Positions 46,206 to 54,244 of a DNA stretch of 64,000 bases are shown piece after piece. The position numbers and the translations under genes were made by a program. The DNA lies in the NCBI RefSeq assembly GCF_000175635.1, contig NZ_ACVP01000025.1:1-64000 (forward strand), read 5' to 3'. Under the pieces are notes generated by a model. That model was not told the DNA's origin and searched no databases. It saw nothing but the letters and a program-made list of their open reading frames with translations. This stretch comes from Corynebacterium tuberculostearicum SK141. Lineage in GTDB: Bacteria; Actinomycetota; Actinomycetes; Mycobacteriales; Mycobacteriaceae. Each line of letters begins with the position of its first letter. Position 1 is the stretch's first letter.

Positions 46206-47225
46206 GGCGCTGCGGAGGGCGTCCACGTCGACGTCGGCAAGCGCGGCAGGCTCAAATGCCGCATCGTTGGTTTTATCTACCAAGACCGCTCGCACGCCCT
46301 CGGCAAAGTCCCCGCGCCGGTACATATAGGCGCCCAGGTTGGTCTCCATATCTAGGGCCTCGCGGATGCTGCTGCACTCCTGCTCAGCGCGGAATAACTC
46401 CATGGCCGCCACGATAGAGGTCGGGCACGCCTGCGCGGTCAGCTTTTCTACCTGTTGCTTCAGTTCTGGGTACTTTTCCAGGGCCGCGGTGATGTCTTGC
46501 CAGGTGTTGCGGGAAAAGGCGTCCTCGATGGCGTCGATAAGCTCCGCCAAGGGGGCCTCGCTGCTAGGTGCGCTGGTGTGCTGGGCTAGCGCCGTGGCTA
46601 GTCCATGCTCAATAACCGCACTTGCAAAGGCCTCGCCGTCCGCGACATAGTGGGTGGCCAGCCCGCTCCACAGAAGGTCTGCGGCATACATGCGGTAGCC
46701 GGTAATCCCCCAGAACTTCGCCAACTCGGCCGAGGCCTTCCCTCGCGTTCCCACCGCCCGCTGGGCGGCATAGGCCATGCCCACGTCCGTGACATAGCCA
46801 ATATTCATCTCTGGCATGGAGGCAAAGGTTTTCTCCGTAACCACGCGGTGGGACCCATGGGCAGAAATGCCCAGACCGCCGCCCATAGCAATGCCATCGA
46901 TGAGCGCAACGATGGGTTTGGGATACTCCGCGATATCACCGTTCAACGTGTATTCGGTGGCAAAGAAGGCATCGACCTCATCCACCTTGCCCTCCTTGAC
47001 CCCTTCGCGGGCGTAGCGAACATCGCCGCCGGCGCAATATGCCTTGGGACTAGTCGAGGTAAACAACACCTGTTCCACCTCATCGTTGTCGCGCCACTGC
47101 GCCAGCGACTCCGCAATGAGGTCGATCATTTCCGGGGTGAGGGAATTGAGAGCCTTGGGGCGGTTGAGCTCAATGACTCCGGTATGGTTACGGATTGAGG
47201 AAACGATCGGTGCAGTATTAGTCAT
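46182..47225 (-). CDS. 3-hydroxyisobutyryl-CoA hydrolase-like, crotonase superfamily
   Basis: Protein of 347 residues from the ATG at 47225 (MTNTAPIVSSIRNHTGVIELNRPKALNSL). The length and the motifs KAYCAGGDVR and PKPIVALIDGIAMGGGLGISAHGSHRVVTEKTFASMPEMNIGYVTDVG define the ECH_2 group, which includes HIBYL-CoA hydrolase of valine degradation. The SMPEMNIG region carries the catalytic Glu. It diverges from the HAD gene with about 24 bases between starts. Confidence 0.88.
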   Translation of the reverse strand: MTNTAPIVSSIRNHTGVIELNRPKALNSLTPEMIDLIAESLAQWRDNDEVEQVLFTSTSPKAYCAGGDVRYAREGVKEGKVDEVDAFFATEYTLNGDIAEYPKPIVALIDGIAMGGGLGISAHGSHRVVTEKTFASMPEMNIGYVTDVGMAYAAQRAVGTRGKASAELAKFWGITGYRMYAADLLWSGLATHYVADGEAFASAVIEHGLATALAQHTSAPSSEAPLAELIDAIEDAFSRNTWQDITAALEKYPELKQQVEKLTAQACPTSIVAAMELFRAEQECSSIREALDMETNLGAYMYRRGDFAEGVRAVLVDKTNDAAFEPAALADVDVDALRSALHLHPAK

Positions 47226-47249
47226 AACCCCTAGTGTGACACAAAACGC

Positions 47250-48092
47250 ATGCACCTATCCACCATCAGCCAATTCACAGATAGGTTCGGAATTTTGCTC
47301 CCACAGCTCATCGCCCTGGATATGGACGGCACCCTACTGGACGGCAACGGCCAGCTTCCACCAGATTTCGCCGCGATCAGCACCCGTGCCCACCAGCTCG
47401 GCGTGACCCTTGTACCCGCCTCGGGCCGCCAGCTCGCCACCCTACAAGAGATGTTTCCGCACGAAGACACCTTCATTGCAGAAAATGGCTCCGTCGTCGT
47501 GCACGATAATCGCGTCATTAGCGCCACTACCCTGCCCCGCGCAGCCGTGCGCGCCGCCATGGCCGCACTCCAGTCTGTCGAGACCCCGCATACCGTAGTG
47601 CTGTGCACGCCGGATACCGCCTATGTGCACAACGGCGCCAATGAACAGGCCCGTGCTGAAATAGCGAAGTACTACAGGTCAGTGGAATGGGTAGATGACC
47701 TCGATGCGCTACTGGATGCAGACATCATTAAAATCGCCGCTTACTGCGCCGACGGCAGCGAAAAGCACCTCCACCAGCCCCTCCTTGCGGCCGTACCGGA
47801 ACACAACATCGCCATCTCTGGCGCCGTATGGCTCGATGTCATGGCCGCTGGCGTCAACAAGGGCGTAGCACTACAAACCATGGCCGAGCTCCTTTCGGTC
47901 CCCATGTCTCGCACCGCCGCCTTTGGCGATTTCCTCAATGACTACGAGCTCCTCCGCGAGGCGGGCACCGCCATCGCCATGGAAAATGCGCACCCAAAGT
48001 TGAAGGAAATCGCCGATCGCATTGCCCCACCCAATACCGAATATGGGGTCATGACAGTTCTGCGTCAGCTTTTTGACAGCGAAGAGTCCTAG
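47250..48092 (+). CDS. HAD-superfamily Cof-type phosphatase
   Basis: Protein of 280 residues. Motif I is IALDMDGTLLD (catalytic Asp), motif II ends SGRQ (PASGRQL), and motifs III/IV are the Lys in GVNKGVAL and AFGDFLNDYELL. The large C2 cap domain between them assigns it to the Cof/YbiV group that dephosphorylates sugar phosphates or cofactors. The family core begins around residue 17, and no ribosome site precedes the ATG, so a downstream TTG near 47295 is an alternative start. Confidence 0.85.
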   Translation: MHLSTISQFTDRFGILLPQLIALDMDGTLLDGNGQLPPDFAAISTRAHQLGVTLVPASGRQLATLQEMFPHEDTFIAENGSVVVHDNRVISATTLPRAAVRAAMAALQSVETPHTVVLCTPDTAYVHNGANEQARAEIAKYYRSVEWVDDLDALLDADIIKIAAYCADGSEKHLHQPLLAAVPEHNIAISGAVWLDVMAAGVNKGVALQTMAELLSVPMSRTAAFGDFLNDYELLREAGTAIAMENAHPKLKEIADRIAPPNTEYGVMTVLRQLFDSEES

Positions 48093-48212
48093 ACTCGAAT
48101 TTTCGCCTCCGCCCCGCGCGCCGCACCTTCACTCCCCCGCATGGGGAGAAGTGCTGGTGCGCAGGCTAAAATAGTCCGTTTAGAAAATATACGTAGTGCT
48201 TTGGGAGTTTTT

Positions 48213-51200
48213 GTGAAGCAAATTTTGCGCTCACTGCTGGGGAAGAAGAAACCTGGGCGTTCGAACGAACCACGCACACCGGTCTATCAGCCAGTACAGC
48301 CCAAAGCTGGCTCGACCAGTGCGCCCCAGACCCCTAATAAAAAGGATTCTGCACCCCAGAAATCGGCCAACACCGAATCCACCACGGGTGCACAATCCAC
48401 CGCGCCGAAGGGCAAGCCTCAGGACCGCACCGCTAAGGACAGCGAGACCAAGAACCAGGCTAAGCAGGCACCCGCGCGCAAGCCCACTCCGAAGAAGCCT
48501 GCACAGGCTTCCGAATCCAAGCCTGCTGCTGCGAAGCCAAAAGATGCAAAGCCTGCCGCCAAGCCCGCGGCTAAGGACGCCACTCGCCCCAGCACCGAAA
48601 AACCACAGGCAAGCAAAGCCACTTCCGCAAAACCGCAGCAGCCTAAGTCCACCTCGCCATCGCCTGCAGCCAAGACGCCGAAGGCCAAGCCAGCAGCCCA
48701 AGAATCTGCCACTAAGCCATCCGCCGCACCACAAAACAAGGCAGAATTCTCCCCCAAAGCAGCTGTTAAAAAGCAACAAGACTCGCCCGCTCAGGACAAG
48801 AAGCCACAGCGCAAAGCGCACGAACCGGTTCAACGACCGCGCCGCGGTGCAAGCTTTAGCACTACCCCGTCTAAGAACTCCCCAAAGACCCCTTCTGCCC
48901 GCAGTACTTCCCCGAAGCCGGCCGCGAAGCCTGTCACCCAACCGTCTCAGAAAGACGCGGTAAAGCCCGCACAGCAGGCTCACTCCACCACCCAGAAGCC
49001 GAAGCAGACGCCCAAGCCATCCTCTTCTTCCAGCGCGAAGAAGGCTTCCCCACAACCGGCACAGCCGCAAAAATCCCAGCCGGCTAATTCGAAGCCGGAC
49101 ACAGGCCAGCAGCAAGCGCAGAAGCCTGACTCCCCTAAGCGCGTGCCCGCAAACTCGGCAAAGAAGAAGCCACAGCCGCAACCTACACCGAAGAAGGATG
49201 CGCAGCCGTCTAAGCCTTCGCAACCGTCCAAGGACCAAGACTCAGCGCGTACTCCGGAAACTGCAAAGCAAAAGGCTGGCCCACAGGCCTCGACGCCTAG
49301 CTCTCCAAAGCCGAAGAAGGGCACCACTGCCCCCAAGCCGAAGGTGACTGCGCCAAAGACTGCAGCCGATGCTTCTCAGCAGAAAGCTCGGTCGACGCAG
49401 AACAAGACTGCCCAAGATGGAAACAAGGTAGTCCCACCGAAATCGAAGCAGGGCACCTCCTCTAAGGACGAAAAACCTAAGCAAGAGGCGAAGAAGCAAC
49501 AGCCGCAGCCGAAGGCAAAGGAAGCGACGCCTGAGAACAAGGCCAAGAAGGTAGCCGGGCGCCGCCCGCAGGTTAAGCCCTCCGATATCAGTCGCGGTTT
49601 GGCACGCAAATCGCAGCAGGTGGGCACTCCTACCCCAGCGCAGCAAGAGCCGTCCCGAGCTACCCCAAAGCCCAAGGCAAAGCAGCAGCCTGAACAGCCC
49701 CAGCCGAAGAAGGCCGAGCCTCAAGCAGCTCCAAAGACGCCGCCTGCGCAGAAGGGAAAGTCCGCTGCTACAGGCGCTGTAGCAGCCGGAGCGGGTTCAG
49801 CCGCTGCCGCTGCCGCTGCTGAGCAGAAGCGGAATAAGGCACAGCCGTCTAAATCTCCACAGCAAGCGCCCGAAAAGCCACAGGAAAAGGCCGCACCGAG
49901 CCAGCCACAACAAGCTGCGCAGAAGCCAGCATCACAGAAGACCTCGGCAACGCAGGTAGATACTAAATCTAAGTATCCGCTACAAAAACAGGCCAAGGAC
50001 CCTGAAGCGCTGGCTACGCCGCCAGAGAGCAAGGTCGTTAAGAAGAAGCGCCACGCCCGCCTGCGCCAGGTCAAGGGGCTGGATGGTCTTCGCGGCCTCG
50101 CGGTTATTGCCGTGGTGCTGTACCACTTCTTCCCTTCCCTGCTTCCTGGTGGTTACTTGGGCGTTGACCTCTTCTTCGTCCTCTCCGGCTTCCTCATCAC
50201 CTCTTTGCTGGTGCGCGAATTCCGCACCTCCGGCACAATCAGCCTGAAGGACTTCTGGGTGCGCCGATTCCGACGCATCCTCCCGGCCGCAGTATCCGTC
50301 CTGGTCATGTGTACCGCTTTGGTGGCATGGATAGGCGGGGACCTCGCGGTCGGCTTGCGCCAGCAGTTCTTGGGAACTCTGTTCTTTGTCAATAACTGGA
50401 CCCAGATCGCCACCTCCCAGTCCTACTTTGCGGACAATGAGATTCAGGTCTTTGCTCACTATTGGTCGTTGGCCGTGGAGGAGCAGTTCTATGTCATCTG
50501 GCCGCTTCTTATCACCGGCGTTTTCCTGATTTCTCGCCGCAAGCCGCGCCGGCTTCCCATCCTCGTAGCCGCAGTCTTAGCTATCGGTTCCGCCGTGGCC
50601 ATGGCGCTTCTTTACGTGCCGGGTGAAGACCCGACGCGCGTCTACTACGGCACCGATACCCATGCTTTCGGCCTGCTCACTGGCGCCGTGCTGTCGCTGC
50701 TGATGACCTCTACCAAGTCCGATCCACAGGCGGACTCGTGGGCGGCGGCAGGCAAAGCCGAATCGCGCATCGCCGGAATCATCGGCACTTTGGCGCTCAT
50801 CGGCTACGGTGCCCAGCTATTCCTCATGCCGGATGACGCGGAGATCACCTACCGGGGTGGACTCTTCCTCACCAGCGTGCTTGGTGTCCTGATGGTGTGG
50901 GGCGTGGTTCGCGAATACGGCCCGATGACCCCGCTCTTTAGGACCAAGGTCATGCGCTGGTTTGGCCAGCGATCCTTCTCGCTGTATCTCTGGCACTGGC
51001 CGGTCATCATGATGCTCAAGGCGCTTTTCGAGGGCAACCAGAACTCCGATAAATCCTGGATCCTGGGCCTTGTAGCCGTGCCTATTTCGCTGCTTCTGTC
51101 CGAGATTTCCTATCAGTTCATTGAGAATCCTTTCCGCCGCGGCGGCTATAAAAGGACGTGGAAGACCTATTGGTCCTCCCGCCCAGGATTTAGCGAATTG

Positions 51201-51965
51201 CGCGATGGCTTTGGCAAGACCATGTGGCCGGTAGTCCCATTCCTGGTCATTGCCTCTATAGCCGGCGTAGTCTACGGCGTTGTTAATTCCAGCGATAAGA
51301 CCGAGTTGGAGCAGCAGCTGGAGCAGCTCCAGCAGCAGAACCAGAGCAGCAACAATGCCCCGGCGCAGCCGAATGATACTGCCCCACAGCCGCCTGCTGA
51401 GGACAACGACGATAAGGCTGCCGCGAAGGATAAGAAGACCCGCCCGATGCCGCAGGGCAAAGACATCACCGCCATCGGCGACTCCGTGATGCTGGGTTCT
51501 AGTGGCGCCCTCAAGCAGCGCTTCCCGCAGATTTACGTCGATGCAGATGTATCCCGCCACTACACTGCGGGTATCCAGATTCTGCAGCAGCTCAAGGATT
51601 CCGGCCAGCTGCGCGATACCGTCTTCCTCGGGTTTGGTACTAACGGCCCTGCCTTCCCGGACCAGATCAAGGAAGCTCTAGACATCATCGGCGAAGACCA
51701 CACCGTTGTCATGGCTGTCCCCTATGGTGACCGCGAATGGATGGCCCAGTCCCAACAGGATGTTCTCGACGCAGCCAAGGAACACGACAACGTATATGTC
51801 GCGGACTGGTGCGGACACGCACAGAGCGACCCCTCAATCCTCTATTCCGATGGTGTTCACCCGATTCCGGAACGCGCTGGCGAGTACTCGGATGCCTTCT
51901 ACGATGCTCTAAAGCAGTACTCGAATGGCGACAAGACCGTGTCTTCGCAGTGCGTGCCGCAGTAA
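48213..51965 (+). CDS. Acyltransferase-3/SGNH protein with a giant low-complexity N-terminus
   Basis: Protein of 1250 residues from the GTG at 48213 (GGGAG 5 bases upstream). Residues about 10-615 are almost only Lys, Pro, Ala, Gln, Ser and Thr, highly basic, disordered and apparently cytosolic, ending in an Ala-run (AAGAGSAAAAAAAEQKRNK). The OafA-type acyltransferase-3 domain starts near 620: KGLDGLRGLAVIAVVLYHF with catalytic His, GVDLFFVLSGFLIT, RRFRRILPA, HYWSLAVEEQFYVIWPLL. The last membrane segment is near 1005, then a Gln/Asn-rich linker and an SGNH esterase domain with GDSVMLG (Ser1091) and DGVHP (Asp1213, His1216). Such enzymes O-acetylate cell-wall polysaccharide or lipids. The extension is far beyond the usual 600 to 700 residues of the family. 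Confidence 0.88.
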   Translation: MKQILRSLLGKKKPGRSNEPRTPVYQPVQPKAGSTSAPQTPNKKDSAPQKSANTESTTGAQSTAPKGKPQDRTAKDSETKNQAKQAPARKPTPKKPAQASESKPAAAKPKDAKPAAKPAAKDATRPSTEKPQASKATSAKPQQPKSTSPSPAAKTPKAKPAAQESATKPSAAPQNKAEFSPKAAVKKQQDSPAQDKKPQRKAHEPVQRPRRGASFSTTPSKNSPKTPSARSTSPKPAAKPVTQPSQKDAVKPAQQAHSTTQKPKQTPKPSSSSSAKKASPQPAQPQKSQPANSKPDTGQQQAQKPDSPKRVPANSAKKKPQPQPTPKKDAQPSKPSQPSKDQDSARTPETAKQKAGPQASTPSSPKPKKGTTAPKPKVTAPKTAADASQQKARSTQNKTAQDGNKVVPPKSKQGTSSKDEKPKQEAKKQQPQPKAKEATPENKAKKVAGRRPQVKPSDISRGLARKSQQVGTPTPAQQEPSRATPKPKAKQQPEQPQPKKAEPQAAPKTPPAQKGKSAATGAVAAGAGSAAAAAAAEQKRNKAQPSKSPQQAPEKPQEKAAPSQPQQAAQKPASQKTSATQVDTKSKYPLQKQAKDPEALATPPESKVVKKKRHARLRQVKGLDGLRGLAVIAVVLYHFFPSLLPGGYLGVDLFFVLSGFLITSLLVREFRTSGTISLKDFWVRRFRRILPAAVSVLVMCTALVAWIGGDLAVGLRQQFLGTLFFVNNWTQIATSQSYFADNEIQVFAHYWSLAVEEQFYVIWPLLITGVFLISRRKPRRLPILVAAVLAIGSAVAMALLYVPGEDPTRVYYGTDTHAFGLLTGAVLSLLMTSTKSDPQADSWAAAGKAESRIAGIIGTLALIGYGAQLFLMPDDAEITYRGGLFLTSVLGVLMVWGVVREYGPMTPLFRTKVMRWFGQRSFSLYLWHWPVIMMLKALFEGNQNSDKSWILGLVAVPISLLLSEISYQFIENPFRRGGYKRTWKTYWSSRPGFSELRDGFGKTMWPVVPFLVIASIAGVVYGVVNSSDKTELEQQLEQLQQQNQSSNNAPAQPNDTAPQPPAEDNDDKAAAKDKKTRPMPQGKDITAIGDSVMLGSSGALKQRFPQIYVDADVSRHYTAGIQILQQLKDSGQLRDTVFLGFGTNGPAFPDQIKEALDIIGEDHTVVMAVPYGDREWMAQSQQDVLDAAKEHDNVYVADWCGHAQSDPSILYSDGVHPIPERAGEYSDAFYDALKQYSNGDKTVSSQCVPQ

Positions 51966-52022
51966 AGGAACGGCGGGTGCGAGGAGGGTCGTCGGAAAGC
52001 GCTTAGCTCCCTCCCCTCCCCT

Positions 52023-52084
52023 CCCTTCGCGCTCACCGGAAGGTGTGCTCCGCTGACAGTAGCATCCGCTGTGAGCGCGAAGGG
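52023..52084. repeat. 14-bp inverted repeat enclosing two small hairpins
   Basis: CCCTTCGCGCTCAC (52023-52036) is the exact reverse complement of GTGAGCGCGAAGGG (52071-52084). Between them CGGA...TCCG and GCT...AGC can pair, giving another three-way shape. No T-run follows. It may extend transcript ends, encode a small RNA, or be a repeat remnant. Confidence 0.55.
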
Positions 52085-52104
52085 CGCTGGTGCGCCTAGG
52101 CATA

Positions 52105-52147
52105 GAAAAAGCTCGCCCTCTACATCGCGGTAGAGGGCGAGCTTTAT
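52105..52147. terminator. Bidirectional terminator after the acyltransferase
   Basis: Perfect 12-bp stem GCTCGCCCTCTA/TAGAGGGCGAGC (52111-52142) with an 8-base loop, AAAAA before and TTTATT after, serving the acyltransferase and the convergent monooxygenase gene. Confidence 0.9.
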
Positions 52148-52156
52148 TCGTTGGGA

Positions 52157-52480
52157 TTAATCGACGGAGAATTCGCCCATCTTGTCCCAGCCGGTGCGGC
52201 CTTCGATGTGAACGTTAATGATGTCCGGGGTCTCCACGAGGTACTTCGGGAATTCCTCGCAGGAGCGCTGGAAGTGCTCGCTCTGGACATGCTCTACGTC
52301 CTTGCCGTCTGCGTAGGACTCCAGCAGCAAGAAGCGCTGGCGATCTTCTGGATCGCGGAACCACTTGAAGTCGATGCAGCCCGGCTCTGCATTGCAGGCC
52401 TCGGTGTACCAATTGATTTCATCGAGGAAGGTCTCTGCGTATTCGGGCTTAACGTGGAACTGTACGTTGATCAAAATCAT
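52157..52480 (-). CDS. Antibiotic biosynthesis monooxygenase (ABM) domain protein
   Basis: Protein of 107 residues, a single ferredoxin-like ABM domain: MILINVQFHVKPEYAETFLDEINWYTEACNAEPGCIDFKWFRDPEDRQRFLLLESYADGKDVEHVQSEHFQRSCEEFPKYL. The family includes YgiN-type quinol monooxygenases and heme-degrading proteins. Cys35 and the His residues of the HVQSEHF stretch are typical. It functions as a dimer in known members. The exact substrate is unknown. Confidence 0.88.
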   Translation of the reverse strand: MILINVQFHVKPEYAETFLDEINWYTEACNAEPGCIDFKWFRDPEDRQRFLLLESYADGKDVEHVQSEHFQRSCEEFPKYLVETPDIINVHIEGRTGWDKMGEFSVD

Positions 52481-52567
52481 GCCCCGATTCTACCGGCACC
52501 GTGCGGCTTCATCATCGTTGCAGATGAAGGCCACGAATGCGGTGAAATCGGGGCTAGTAGAAAAGGC

Positions 52568-53158
52568 TTAGTTGAGGAAGAACTCCGCAACGTAGATGTA
52601 GGTTCCGTCATAAGCAGTTGCTACGCCGAAGCCGTGTGGGGAACCAGCGTTGACTGGTACATCGCGGTTGAACCAGTTCAGGCGGTCTTGCGCTTGCTGC
52701 TCGGTGAGGCGGTGAACAGAACCCTGTCCTTCGTCCTTGTGATTCAGGCCGTGGGCTACCCCGCCCTTGTAGTCGAGCTTGCCGGCGGCACCCTGGTTGG
52801 CCCATTCCTGGGCGATGGCGGTCGCGTGGGAATCCTTGCGGTGCCCAGCCTTCTCGAGATGGGCGGTGGTGGCGGCCCCCAACTCACCAGCCACCTTGGG
52901 CGCGTGGCCCACTGGCTTGGCCAGGAATTCTGGCAGCGAGATATTGTACTTCTCGGCCAGTTCATAGGCCTGCGGTGGCAAGGTGAGGCGGAAATCCTGC
53001 AAAGCAGCGAAAGGATCAGAAGAAAGCTGCTGAGCCTGCGAAGAAGCCTGCTGAATCTGCGGTGGCAAGGCCGGCTGAGCAGAGGCCACGGTGGAAGTAC
53101 CAGTAATGACAAGAGCGGTGGACAGGGCGGCTACGGTTGCACGGTGAGAAAGCTTCAT
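52568..53158 (-). CDS. Secreted protein of unknown function, possible CAP-like C-terminus
   Basis: Protein of 196 residues from the ATG at 53158 (MKLSHRATVAALSTALVITGTSTVASAQP). It has a clear Sec signal peptide cleaved after ASA near residue 27, and a Gln/Ala/Ser-rich linker. The folded part has SHATAIAQEWANQGAAGKLDYKGGVAHGLNH and ends AYDGTYIYVAEFFLN. The AxxWAxQ and terminal YVAEFF strings recall CAP/SCP domains, but key residues are not complete, so this is tentative. Other starts upstream are unlikely because they would precede the signal peptide. Confidence 0.65.
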   Translation of the reverse strand: MKLSHRATVAALSTALVITGTSTVASAQPALPPQIQQASSQAQQLSSDPFAALQDFRLTLPPQAYELAEKYNISLPEFLAKPVGHAPKVAGELGAATTAHLEKAGHRKDSHATAIAQEWANQGAAGKLDYKGGVAHGLNHKDEGQGSVHRLTEQQAQDRLNWFNRDVPVNAGSPHGFGVATAYDGTYIYVAEFFLN

Positions 53159-53322
53159 GCCCTCCACCGTGCCATAAGTAGCCGGCAGTCTGGAAGGAGT
53201 TTCCGGGCTGCGCAGGAGATTCGATACCACTTTGTTATGGTCCCCGTGTTCTTGAGGAAATACGGATGGTGGGACAATATCCTCACCGCGCTTTTTGGAG
53301 TACTGCGAAAGGTTGTTGACTG

Positions 53323-54237
53323 TTGCTGGACGTATTGACCGGGTTTGCGATTATTTTCGTAGTCATCGGCGTCGGGTTTGTGCTGGCCCACAGGGGCGTT
53401 ATTGGCAAGGGCGAGGCGCGCTTGCAATTCAATCGCACGGCCTTTTGGGCGGCCACGCCGGCACTTATCTTCTCCAGCGTGGCTACATCCGATACCTCCG
53501 CGTTTGCGTCCCCAGTGGTGGCCGTCATTGCCGCTGCGTCCGTCGCCACCATGGCGGTGTACTGGCTGTGCAGCCGGCTACTCTTTCCACGCAGCGGCGC
53601 CGAAACCATGGCGGGTGCCGCGGCGGCGAGCTATTACAACTCGGTCAATATTGGCCTGCCCATTGCCACCTATGTCATCGGTGATGCCACCTACGTCATT
53701 CCGGCATTGGTTCTCCAGATGGCGGTGCTCTCCCCTTTTATCATTGCAGGGCTCAATGCGCAGGGAACGAGCCTGCGATCGATATGGAGCTCCGTTGTCT
53801 CGGGGGTTACCGCGCCGGTGGTGTTAGCTGCGGTGGCGGGATTTATTGTCTCCGCAGCGCAGTGGCAGGTACCGGATGTGGTGATGAAGCCGCTGGAGAT
53901 TTTGGGTGGCGCTTCCATTCCTATGATCCTGATGAGCTTTGGTGCCTCGTTAAAGGGCGACGGGCTATTGGAAGAAGACCGTCTGCCCACCATTACCGCG
54001 ACGGTATTGAAGTTGGTGGGCATGCCTGCAATCGCGCTGGCCGTGGGCGCAGCGCTGGGCCTTAATGGCGCGGAGCTATACGCGGCGTTGATTTTGGCGG
54101 CCTTGCCCACGGCGCAGAATGTGTATAACTATGCCGCTACCTATGAGGTAGGAGAAACCGTGGCCCGAGATACGGTCTTTCTCACTACCTTCCTGTCGCT
54201 TCCTGCGATGCTGGCCATCGCTGCCTTATTTGGCTAA
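53323..54237 (+). CDS. AEC-family (auxin efflux carrier type) transporter
   Basis: Protein of 304 residues from a TTG (MLDVLTGFAIIFVVIGVGFVLAHRGVI); AAAGG lies 10 bases upstream. It has ten membrane segments in two halves of five with the AEC features NSVNIGLPIATYVIGDATYVIP and LGGASIPMILMSFGASL, and a last-helix motif ALPTAQNVYNYAATYEVGE. Members export malate, malonate or other organic anions. It ends 7 bases before the convergent Abhydrolase_9 stop codon. Confidence 0.88.
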   Translation: MLDVLTGFAIIFVVIGVGFVLAHRGVIGKGEARLQFNRTAFWAATPALIFSSVATSDTSAFASPVVAVIAAASVATMAVYWLCSRLLFPRSGAETMAGAAAASYYNSVNIGLPIATYVIGDATYVIPALVLQMAVLSPFIIAGLNAQGTSLRSIWSSVVSGVTAPVVLAAVAGFIVSAAQWQVPDVVMKPLEILGGASIPMILMSFGASLKGDGLLEEDRLPTITATVLKLVGMPAIALAVGAALGLNGAELYAALILAALPTAQNVYNYAATYEVGETVARDTVFLTTFLSLPAMLAIAALFG

Positions 54238-54244
54238 AGCGCAC

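Noticed and set aside
48300..50000. Collagen-like or CRISPR-like periodic repeats in the acyltransferase extension
   Set aside because: Lys-Pro and Gln-Pro pairs recur irregularly with no fixed unit or spacer; it is low complexity, not an ordered array.
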